Of a stretch of DNA of 5,225 nucleotides, positions 1 through 4,952 are shown in pieces (positions within the stretch are counted from its first letter, which is position 1; each line of letters opens with the position of its first letter). Source of the stretch: Ohtaekwangia sp966211525. GTDB taxonomy: Bacteria > Bacteroidota > Bacteroidia > Cytophagales > Cyclobacteriaceae. The stretch covers positions 1 through 5,225 of the forward strand of contig CBIHOZ010000276.1 of the NCBI GenBank assembly GCA_966211525.1, written 5' to 3'. A program made the position numbers and the translations under genes. Below the pieces are notes generated by a model. It searched no databases and was not told the origin of the DNA. It saw only the letters and a program-made list of their open reading frames with translations.

Positions 1-391
1 ACCACTGCGTTACTTTATTGTAGAATTTTTCAAAGTATACAAGGTGATATTCCGGGATGTCGGAAATCTCTTTGGCCCAATATATTTTTCCATGGCGGTT
101 CATTTGCCAGTTGCTACGTTCCAGCACGATGATCGGTGCAAAAGATGTATTGCTGATATATACCAGTTGATCGCGGGACGTTTTCTCATAGCGAGGCTTC
201 CACGGAAAATCACGATTCCATATTTTAATTGTATCGTAGGGATCGTGTAAATCTTCCGGACTGTTTATCCACACAGCTTCTTCTGTGGAAGCAAAACTTT
301 GAAACAAGGCACAGTCAAAATTTTTGCGAAGGTATTCTACAAAGTGCAAATCGTCTTTGAGGGTAGTATATATCTGTATTTGCCGCGACAT
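1..391 (-). CDS. Hypothetical protein, 3' end cut by the window edge
   Basis: An uninterrupted minus-strand frame begins with ATG at 391 and stays open to the left edge, giving 130 residues (starting MSRQIQIYTT) with no stop, so the C-terminus is missing. I do not recognise the family. It looks soluble: there is no signal peptide or membrane segment, and it is rich in aromatic residues (Trp at 41, 58, 64, 95, 105 and 130; many Tyr and Phe). A hydrophobic strand, APIIVL, lies near residues 85-90, followed by the polar stretch ERSNWQMNRHG. The start lies 17 bases beyond the stop of the STAS-like gene, so it is probably the third gene of the same transcript. There is no clear Shine-Dalgarno sequence. 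Coding character is supported by the long open frame, plausible codon use and tight packing. The function is unknown. Confidence 0.8.
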   Translation of the reverse strand, partial: MSRQIQIYTTLKDDLHFVEYLRKNFDCALFQSFASTEEAVWINSPEDLHDPYDTIKIWNRDFPWKPRYEKTSRDQLVYISNTSFAPIIVLERSNWQMNRHGKIYWAKEISDIPEYHLVYFEKFYNKVTQW

Positions 392-408
392 TCCGTATGA
401 ATGGGATG

Positions 409-807
409 TTAATAAAAATCACTCATCCAGGTAATGGCATCTTCTGTGTTATCAAAGAAAGCCGTTGGAATTGCAACATGACTCATAACATCTATAGCAG
501 ATATCTGTGAAAAAATATCAGGCGACTGAATTATAGCAACGTGTGTATGTCCTGCGGCCAACGCTCGACTATGCCAATCCGTAAATGCCCACTCCTGGTC
601 GGCAGGTAAAAGCGCACCGGCTTTTCGGTTATCAAAAATAAGTTTACCGGTTTTGAATCGTTTCATCGCTTCAATCAACATCTCCATAACATCCCTATAC
701 TCCTTTGAGCTTGGCGATGTAATCCAGGCGATCATTACATAGCGGCCCACTTCGTTGTATTGTGCCCAGGCATATTCTTTTTCATAGAACAATGTCACAT
801 CCGTCAT
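409..807 (-). CDS. STAS/SEC14-like (SpoIIAA-fold) domain protein
   Basis: This 132-residue soluble protein fits the compact alpha/beta STAS/SEC14-like fold that is common as a stand-alone protein in Bacteroidota. Visible landmarks are an N-terminal strand pair with an aromatic pattern (residues 5-30), an amphipathic helix (about 35-52), the core strand GKLIFDNRKAG (54-64) with Asp59 and Arg61, the QEW motif (71-73), the strand HVAIIQSPDIFSQIS (89-103), and the C-terminal FFDNTEDAITWM helix (117-128). Proteins of this type are usually described only by fold. The DSSG-like phosphorylatable serine motif of true SpoIIAA anti-anti-sigma factors is not visible, so a classic partner-switch role should not be assumed. 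It starts 48 bases downstream of the DHp-containing gene and ends 17 bases before the next one, which suggests co-transcription. The family call is recalled from pattern and was not searched. Confidence 0.85.
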   Translation of the reverse strand: MTDVTLFYEKEYAWAQYNEVGRYVMIAWITSPSSKEYRDVMEMLIEAMKRFKTGKLIFDNRKAGALLPADQEWAFTDWHSRALAAGHTHVAIIQSPDIFSQISAIDVMSHVAIPTAFFDNTEDAITWMSDFY

Positions 808-853
808 CTCTACAAGATTTTAAATACGATAATTACGTCATGTATATATCTAA

Positions 854-873
854 CACTATTCATTTAAATAGTG
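854..873 (-). repeat. Inverted repeat over the stop codon of the DHp gene
   Basis: Perfect 7-base arms CACTATT (854-860) and AATAGTG (867-873) are separated by 6 bases. The TAG stop codon lies inside one arm. The stem is AT-rich and is not followed by a convincing T-run, so it is at best a weak terminator or an mRNA 3'-end structure. It would not prevent read-through into the STAS-like gene. Confidence 0.35.
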
Positions 874-1296
874 CGACATTTCTCTTACAGCGATATCCAG
901 CTCATTGGCGCTCTCTGACAATTTCTCCAGATACTGATCATTATCAACAAAACCAATCTTGTCAGCCTCACGCTTCAGCAGATATACCAGGCCAAGTATA
1001 CGCGCCAATGGTCCCCTTACCTTATGCGCATTATAAAAAGCATACTCAATAAGCTTCTGATTTTGCAACTCGATCTCTTCCTTCTGTGCCACCAGCTCTT
1101 CGGATTTCAGCAGGTTGTCTTTTTCTTTCTCATACAACTCCTGTATAATTTTATACAGCATCTGCTTCTGCGCTTTCAGTTGTGTGTTTAAGCGCTCCAG
1201 CTCTTTGTTGCGTTGAGCTTCCGTTTCAAGCAGGCTGCGTACCTCTTCAACATTAAACTTATCGTCAATTTTTCCCGCCATTAATTCGTCTTTCAT
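856..1296 (-). CDS. Coiled-coil protein with an orphan histidine-kinase DHp segment, no ATPase domain
   Basis: This 146-residue soluble protein has two parts. Residues 15-85 are a long charged coiled coil, rich in Glu, Lys, Gln and Leu. Residues 80-145 resemble the dimerisation and histidine phosphotransfer (DHp) helices of Bacteroidota sensor kinases. The first helix carries AFYNAHKVRGPLARILGLV, with the candidate phospho-acceptor His91 and the usual Arg94, Pro96 and Leu97. The second helix is ELDIAVREMSHYL. In a normal kinase a HATPase_c domain of more than 100 residues follows, but here a TAG stop comes straight after DHp and only 48 bases separate it from the next gene. It therefore cannot autophosphorylate by itself. 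It could be phosphorylated by another kinase, dimerise with one, or have lost the function. The start at 1296 has a modest AGGA upstream; an internal Met6 is the alternative. It is probably the first gene of a three-gene operon. Confidence 0.85.
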   Translation of the reverse strand: MKDELMAGKIDDKFNVEEVRSLLETEAQRNKELERLNTQLKAQKQMLYKIIQELYEKEKDNLLKSEELVAQKEEIELQNQKLIEYAFYNAHKVRGPLARILGLVYLLKREADKIGFVDNDQYLEKLSESANELDIAVREMSHYLNE

Positions 1297-1798
1297 TACA
1301 ATCCTGAAGCAGGCATTCCGCTGACGCTATATTTCTTTTAGTCCTGTATTTATTCGCATTTTCCTTAGCGTTGCTGAACGAGGACCTGGTAAATTTATAA
1401 TCGCTCGCTAACAACATCGTCTTCAGTCGCGGGTAGTATTATTACACCTCATAAACTGGGGTATATAGATACATCCATTAGTGAAAACCGTTTTTGAAAA
1501 TGTAAAAATCATACTTGCCTTCCATTGTTAGGTATGCTGAAGTTGGGGCTACGCAAAATATTGATAACGTTACGCTTCTCCACGAAACGATCAATACTTG
1601 CTACTTCAGTATACTCCAAGAAAGAAGTATAGACTCAAAGAACAAGTTAACACGGCCTGCTAAAATTAATTTTACAGTCCTTGCTCAATTGGGTGGTAGT
1701 TATTAGAGTAGAGCAAATGTAAAGGTGTGTATAAAGAATTGTTATCAGGTTTATTGCGTATGAAGGCTAACGATAAACGCTTAAATAAACATCCGTAT
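1297..1798. other. Intergenic region without a convincing gene
   Basis: About 500 bases separate the end of the Ate1/Bpt-like gene from the start of the DHp gene. The plus-strand open frames here (from 1515 and 1727) show no recognisable domain and no upstream signal, and I treat them as chance. On the minus strand TACATTTG (1721-1714) matches the Bacteroidota -7 consensus TAnnTTTG, but no TTG element sits at the right distance and it would leave a leader of over 400 bases. A 50-codon minus-strand frame (1417-1265) overlaps the DHp start out of frame. A short inverted pair TACTTC (1602-1607) and GAAGTA (1624-1629) is also present. None of this amounts to a firm call. The promoter of the DHp operon must lie in this interval or just upstream of 1296. 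Confidence 0.5.
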
Positions 1799-1808
1799 TT
1801 ATACGGAT
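1791..1808 (-). terminator. Hairpin terminator overlapping the stop of the Ate1/Bpt-like gene
   Basis: Perfect 8-base arms ATCCGTAT (1791-1798) and ATACGGAT (1801-1808) flank two bases; a realistic fold is a 7-base stem with a 4-base loop. The TAA stop (1799-1801) falls in the loop. On the minus strand the hairpin is followed by GTTTATTT, a moderate T-rich tail. This placement fits an intrinsic terminator for the transferase-like gene. The stem is short, so efficiency is uncertain. Confidence 0.5.
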
Positions 1809-2884
1809 ACATCTCGATGCGACATATAGTTTATCATCCAGTCAACGATGCCCTGAGCGGTGGCAGAGATATAGATTTCGTGTTCCTCGCGAATGATATA
1901 TTCCGAATAAAACTCCGGATCCTTTACCGGAACATTGGGTATATATACCGGTATGCATTGCAACAAATGATAGTGTGCATCGCGCACATCAAAGACAATC
2001 ACATGATTAAGATCATTATTCCAGGCATCGGAACAGATCAGCATCACCGGAAAATCGAAAAGTGCCGCACTCCGTAATTCGGGGAACAGGTTTGCATCAA
2101 AAAATTCGTACTTCAACAATTTACTCTCCAGTTTTCTCCCTGCCAGTATTTGCTGAACTTCTTTCAGTCGGTTTTGCATGACAGCATAAGGTATATACTC
2201 CGGGGAAAACTTATCAATCGGAGTCCACTCCTGTGTTTGCAGTGCCAGAAAGTGGAGAGCCGATCGGCCGATGGTCAACTTGTAATCAAAAGCTTTGTAG
2301 CCGGGAACAAAATACCCGGGGTAGAAATATTGAAGTGATAGCTTTTTACAATACTCTATTTTTGAATAAATAAGATACTTACCGAGACTATATTTCTTAT
2401 AGGCAGGATCATATACCGATACAATACCCGCAGCACTAACAGCACCTACATCAAAAAAACCGATCGCGATCAGGTTGTCTCCATCGTATACCGCGACTTC
2501 AAAAGAATTATAAATATTGGTTGTGGATGCGTCACCGTATAACAGTTGCGTGAGTGAGGCAATCGGATCAAAAGAAATCTGTTCGCGATAGCGGGCATAT
2601 AGAGCTTCTTTCTCTTCTGTAACAGAGGCTGGGCGAATTTCTGTGCGAAAGCCTGCGTTCTGTTTGAACAATTTATCGCGACCGGAATCGTGTTTCAGAT
2701 CAGCAAGCGATACGCGCAGCCACAGCGCGCTGTAAAACTGATCTTTGAAATGTACGAAGTTGGTTGTGAAAATATTTTGTCGCATCCTGAACCAGCCACG
2801 TTCCAGGTATGCATCAAGCTCGTGTGGAGCTAACGCGCTCGGGCAATGAACCTGGGCAAACATATCTCTTCCCTTCAAATTCAT
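1799..2884 (-). CDS. Ate1/Bpt-like arginyl/leucyl-tRNA-protein transferase homologue
   Basis: This 361-residue cytosolic protein resembles the Bacteroidota branch of the arginyl-tRNA-protein transferase family. Relatives move an amino acid from charged tRNA onto the N-terminus of a protein in the N-degron pathway; the activity of this branch is not known to me. The N-terminal part has the ELDAYLERGWFRMR motif (22-35). The GNAT-like core (about 85-205) holds FFDVG (143-147), YDPAYKKYSLGKYLIYSKIE (158-177), and YFYPGYFVPGY followed by FDYK (186-202), the counterpart of the family's SLG...YLGYWI...YK signature. Canonical members have a Cys-rich PRCxxCxxC motif in the N-terminal domain; the equivalent stretch here (about 44-52, VHFKDQFYS) has no cysteines. 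About 150 C-terminal residues extend past the usual bacterial Bpt length. The start at 2884 has no clear ribosome site, whereas Met8 (2863) is preceded by AAGGGAAGAG and may be the true start. Confidence 0.8.
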   Translation of the reverse strand: MNLKGRDMFAQVHCPSALAPHELDAYLERGWFRMRQNIFTTNFVHFKDQFYSALWLRVSLADLKHDSGRDKLFKQNAGFRTEIRPASVTEEKEALYARYREQISFDPIASLTQLLYGDASTTNIYNSFEVAVYDGDNLIAIGFFDVGAVSAAGIVSVYDPAYKKYSLGKYLIYSKIEYCKKLSLQYFYPGYFVPGYKAFDYKLTIGRSALHFLALQTQEWTPIDKFSPEYIPYAVMQNRLKEVQQILAGRKLESKLLKYEFFDANLFPELRSAALFDFPVMLICSDAWNNDLNHVIVFDVRDAHYHLLQCIPVYIPNVPVKDPEFYSEYIIREEHEIYISATAQGIVDWMINYMSHRDVSV

Positions 2885-3151
2885 ACTAACAAAAAGAAGT
2901 TACGGATCACAGCTTTCTTCCCCGCGAAGGAAATGCAAATTCAGCAAAGATGAAAGCAGGGATCTGTGTTCCTCCCATCTAAAACAAGAGGCCTGGATTA
3001 TTTGTGGCATCATCCAACGTTTTTTAAAAATTTCGTTCATGAATGTGGACCCACAAAATATTCCGCACTTGTTAAAATGGCGCTCTGTGCTGTTTCTTTT
3101 TCTTCATCAGAAAGCATGTACCGACCCGTATAATTTATCATCTTTACCAGC
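2885..3151. other. Divergent intergenic region upstream of the transferase-like and regulator genes
   Basis: This interval must carry the promoters for the minus-strand Ate1/Bpt-like gene and the plus-strand Crp-like gene. I see no full TAnnTTTG promoter in either direction. The nearest minus-strand candidates are CATCTTTG (2952-2945) and TGAATTTG (2943-2936), each with one mismatch and without a properly spaced TTG. The interval also contains the two short minus-strand frames described in the small-ORF entry. No repeat or operator-like palindrome stands out. Confidence 0.4.
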
Positions 3152-3153
3152 AT
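3037..3153 (-). CDS. Possible small ORF, start overlapping the divergent regulator gene
   Basis: A 38-codon minus-strand frame starts at ATG 3153, preceded by a GAGGGG Shine-Dalgarno-like run, and ends at TGA 3037. An internal ATG at 3141 would give 34 residues. The peptide is protein-like, with the segment YMLSDEEKETAQSAILTSAE followed by a YFVGPHS end, and it forms a probable amphipathic acidic helix. I do not recognise it. Its ATG and the ATG of the plus-strand regulator share the palindrome CATG (3151-3154), so the two genes would be divergent with overlapping starts, which is unusual and argues for caution. A second short frame (3040-2900, 46 codons, MNEIFKKRWM...) overlaps its stop by ATGA and runs to 15 bases before the transferase-like gene. 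Both may be chance or remnants of a decayed gene. Confidence 0.25.
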   Translation of the reverse strand: MLVKMINYTGRYMLSDEEKETAQSAILTSAEYFVGPHS

Positions 3154-3724
3154 GTTTACCCCTCTGTTTCATCATCTGAAAAAGTATATCTCTTTGACTG
3201 CAGACGAGGAAGAAATCATTAAGTCGTATCTGCAGGTTAGCACAGTAGCAAACAAGGAGTATATTTTGCAACAAGGACAAGTATGCCAGGCAAACTACTT
3301 TATCGCGAACGGCTGTGTCCGAAAGTATTTCACGACCGATCAGGGTTCAGAACAAATCATTCAATTCGCTATTGACAACTGGTGGATCACCGATTATACC
3401 AGCATGGATTTTCAGCAGCCTTCACTATATACTATACAAGCTGTTGAGGAATCGCAGATCATCATCCTGAAAAAATCGGTCGAAGATGAATTGTTCCATA
3501 AAGTACCTGCGCTGGAACGTTACTTCAGAATTATTTTACAACGCGCCTTCGCAGCTTCGCTGAATCGCATACACTATATCTACAGTCTTTCCGGCGAAGA
3601 ACGGTATCGCCATTTCAATAATGCATTTCCGGAATTTGTACAACGGGTGCCCCAATATATGCTCGCCTCCTATCTGGGCTTTACGCCTGAATTTTTGAGC
3701 AAGATCCGCGCGCGAAAAGGATAA
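3152..3724 (+). CDS. Crp/Fnr-family transcriptional regulator (cNMP-binding fold)
   Basis: This 190-residue cytosolic DNA-binding protein has the layout typical of short Bacteroidota Crp-like regulators. Residues about 25-108 form the cNMP-binding beta-roll (TVANKEYILQQGQVC, YFIANGCVRKYF, SEQIIQFAIDNWWITDY, TIQAVEESQIIIL). A long dimerisation helix follows (about 115-145), and then a compact C-terminal helix-turn-helix, VPQYMLASYLGFTPEFLSKI (166-185), whose second part is the recognition helix. The conserved Gly-Glu...Arg-Ser phosphate-binding cassette for cAMP is not present, so the ligand is unknown and may not be a cyclic nucleotide. No FNR-type cysteine cluster is seen either. It lies 83 bases upstream of the AhpD-like gene on the same strand. 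Such pairs are common in this phylum, and it likely controls that neighbour, itself, or both. Confidence 0.9.
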   Translation: MFTPLFHHLKKYISLTADEEEIIKSYLQVSTVANKEYILQQGQVCQANYFIANGCVRKYFTTDQGSEQIIQFAIDNWWITDYTSMDFQQPSLYTIQAVEESQIIILKKSVEDELFHKVPALERYFRIILQRAFAASLNRIHYIYSLSGEERYRHFNNAFPEFVQRVPQYMLASYLGFTPEFLSKIRARKG

Positions 3725-3807
3725 CGTTCTCTCCTTTCTTGAACAAGATTAAGATTTTTGTTGGTCGGGATTCGCTCCTTTGTCCTGTCATTAAACATTA
3801 TTGATTT

Positions 3808-4251
3808 ATGGAAAAGAGATTCAAAATGAACGAAATCGAACCCGAAGGTTACAAGGTGATGCAGGCTTTTGAAAAATATCTGGCCACGACACAGCTGTCC
3901 AAAACACATAAAGAGCTTATCAAAATCCGGGCAGCGCAAATTAACGGGTGCTCGTATTGTGTAGACCTGCATACGAAAGATGCACGCAAGCATGGCGAAA
4001 CGGAACAACGAATCTATGCATTAACGTGCTGGAGGGAAACACCTTTCTTCACAGCGGAAGAGCAGGCTATTCTATCCCTTACTGAAGAAGTAACGCTGAT
4101 ACAAAACCGACTGTCGGATGCTACTTATAACAACGCTATAAAAGTGCTCGGCGAGAAATATACTGCACAGGTAATGATGGCGATTATCGCTATTAACGGC
4201 TGGACACGAATTGGTGTTGCCACGAATCTGGCGCCTGCACTGGATCAATAG
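3808..4251 (+). CDS. AhpD-like / carboxymuconolactone decarboxylase family protein
   Basis: This 147-residue all-helical protein belongs to the AhpD-like superfamily. The signature is the CxxC active site in NGCSYCVDLHTKDARKHGET (46-64): Cys48, Cys51 and His55, the arrangement found in alkylhydroperoxidase-type members that reduce peroxides through a thiol pair. The preceding helix HKELIKIRAAQI (34-45) and the later helix VMMAIIAINGWTRIGVATNL (about 122-141) complete the fold. Stand-alone proteins of this size are usually annotated as carboxymuconolactone decarboxylase family, but the CxxC motif favours a redox role over decarboxylation. The substrate is unknown. The start at 3808 matches the domain boundary; Met7 is possible. 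It probably depends on the Crp-like gene upstream, by read-through or regulation. Its transcript ends in the hairpin at 4269-4301. Confidence 0.9.
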   Translation: MEKRFKMNEIEPEGYKVMQAFEKYLATTQLSKTHKELIKIRAAQINGCSYCVDLHTKDARKHGETEQRIYALTCWRETPFFTAEEQAILSLTEEVTLIQNRLSDATYNNAIKVLGEKYTAQVMMAIIAINGWTRIGVATNLAPALDQ

Positions 4252-4268
4252 CATCTATAGCCATAAAA

Positions 4269-4301
4269 AAGCGAGATATAGCAGTATACTATATCTCGCT
4301 T
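4269..4301. terminator. Bidirectional intrinsic terminator between convergent genes
   Basis: Perfect 11-base arms, GCGAGATATAG (4271-4281) and CTATATCTCGC (4289-4299), enclose a 7-base loop; two flanking A-T pairs extend the stem to 13. On the minus strand it is followed by six T residues (4270-4265), a canonical terminator for the exported-protein gene. On the plus strand the tail is TTGACTATTT, less ideal but usable for the AhpD-like gene. It sits between the stops of the two convergent genes. Confidence 0.9.
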
Positions 4302-4319
4302 GACTATTTCCCTGACCAA

Positions 4320-4790
4320 TTAATTGGAAGCTGTCTTCCTGTCTTTCACAGCTACAGAAGCCAGCGTAATACCGTCCGGAATTTCGGTCGAGGTATAGAT
4401 GATCTTTACCTTGTCGTTTGCTTTACCGAGCGAGAGTATATCTTTTACCTTAAAATCCATACCGGTATCTGTACCGCTTACATCGGCAAAGCTCCAATCC
4501 TTCAGTTTTTTATCGGCATCACTCTTAATAGAAATCTTGCGCGATGTACCAATCTTACCGCAGTGATTGTAGTAGATTCTTAGTTCATCTGTAGCCTCTG
4601 CACCTTCGAGGGGAAGTGTAGGAATTGCAGCCGCCTGTCGCATTACATATTGCTGCAGCACAAGTTTGTCATTCAGATAAACTTTATAACTGTCAGTACC
4701 CATGTCACCGGAAAACGAAAACAGAATTGCACTAACGGCAATCCACATCAGCAGCCTCAGCGTGCCGGATGTATTGATTATTGATTTCAT
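4320..4790 (-). CDS. Exported hypothetical protein with N-terminal signal peptide
   Basis: This 156-residue protein starts with a basic and hydrophobic leader (Lys2 and Arg12, then LLMWIAVSAILFSFS, residues 13-27), consistent with a Sec signal peptide cleaved near Ser27-Gly28. There is no lipobox cysteine, so it is probably periplasmic or secreted and not a lipoprotein. The mature part begins with SYKVYLNDKLVLQQYV (34-49), then has DELRIYYNHCGKIGTSRKIS (68-87) with a single Cys77, a KDWSFAD segment (97-103), and KVKDILSL (114-121); it reads as a mostly beta-stranded domain. I recall similar unannotated proteins in Chitinophaga-like genomes but know no function. It is transcribed alone, divergently from the hemoglobin gene, and ends before the strong hairpin at 4269-4301. 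A 12-base palindrome, CCAATTAATTGG (4316-4327), covers its stop codon. Confidence 0.85.
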   Translation of the reverse strand: MKSIINTSGTLRLLMWIAVSAILFSFSGDMGTDSYKVYLNDKLVLQQYVMRQAAAIPTLPLEGAEATDELRIYYNHCGKIGTSRKISIKSDADKKLKDWSFADVSGTDTGMDFKVKDILSLGKANDKVKIIYTSTEIPDGITLASVAVKDRKTASN

Positions 4791-4895
4791 AGCATTAAAA
4801 ATTTAAGATGAAAAGAACTGTTTTACTGTTTACGATGTAAAGGAACATAGCCGGCCGGAATGAAAATAATTTGCTTGATCAGCGGAGCGGTTTAC

Positions 4896-4926
4896 TTGAT
4901 GACCTGCTGATGATACATTGCTTTTG
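4896..4926 (+). promoter_or_regulatory. Possible Bacteroidota-type promoter of the hemoglobin gene
   Basis: TTG (4896-4898) and TGCTTTTG (4919-4926) are separated by 20 bases. They resemble the -33 TTTG and -7 TAnnTTTG elements, with one mismatch each, at the expected spacing. The inferred start of transcription is near 4933, about 20 bases before the ATG. An inverted pair TTGAAA (4924-4929) and TTTCAA (4938-4943) overlaps this point and could be an operator, but its centre is not symmetrical. Confidence 0.35.
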
Positions 4927-4952
4927 AAATTAGAATTTTTCAATATTGACGC

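Noticed and set aside
44..250. Plus-strand open frame of 68 codons
   Set aside because: It lies wholly opposite the partial minus-strand gene at 1-391, which has the better start, length and context.
762..1052. Plus-strand open frame of 96 codons
   Set aside because: It is antisense to the DHp and STAS-like genes, both of which have recognisable domains.
1265..1417. Minus-strand 50-codon frame overlapping the start of the DHp gene
   Set aside because: Out of frame with the DHp gene, no ribosome site and no known motif; mentioned only as part of the intergenic region.
1515..1706. Plus-strand 63-codon frame in the long intergenic region
   Set aside because: No recognisable motif, no upstream signal and no neighbour that would explain it; most likely chance.
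1727..2077. Plus-strand 116-codon frame
   Set aside because: It is mostly antisense to the transferase-like gene, whose family signature is clear.
3753..3782. TTTG elements before the AhpD-like gene considered as a promoter
   Set aside because: The -7 candidates GATTTTTG and CTCCTTTG match poorly and the spacing is wrong, so read-through from the regulator gene is as likely.
3670..4008. Minus-strand 112-codon frame
   Set aside because: Antisense shadow of the AhpD-like gene with its CxxC motif.
4851..4858. CCGGCCGG palindrome in the divergent intergenic region
   Set aside because: Only 8 bases, with no second copy or promoter element placed around it; could be chance.
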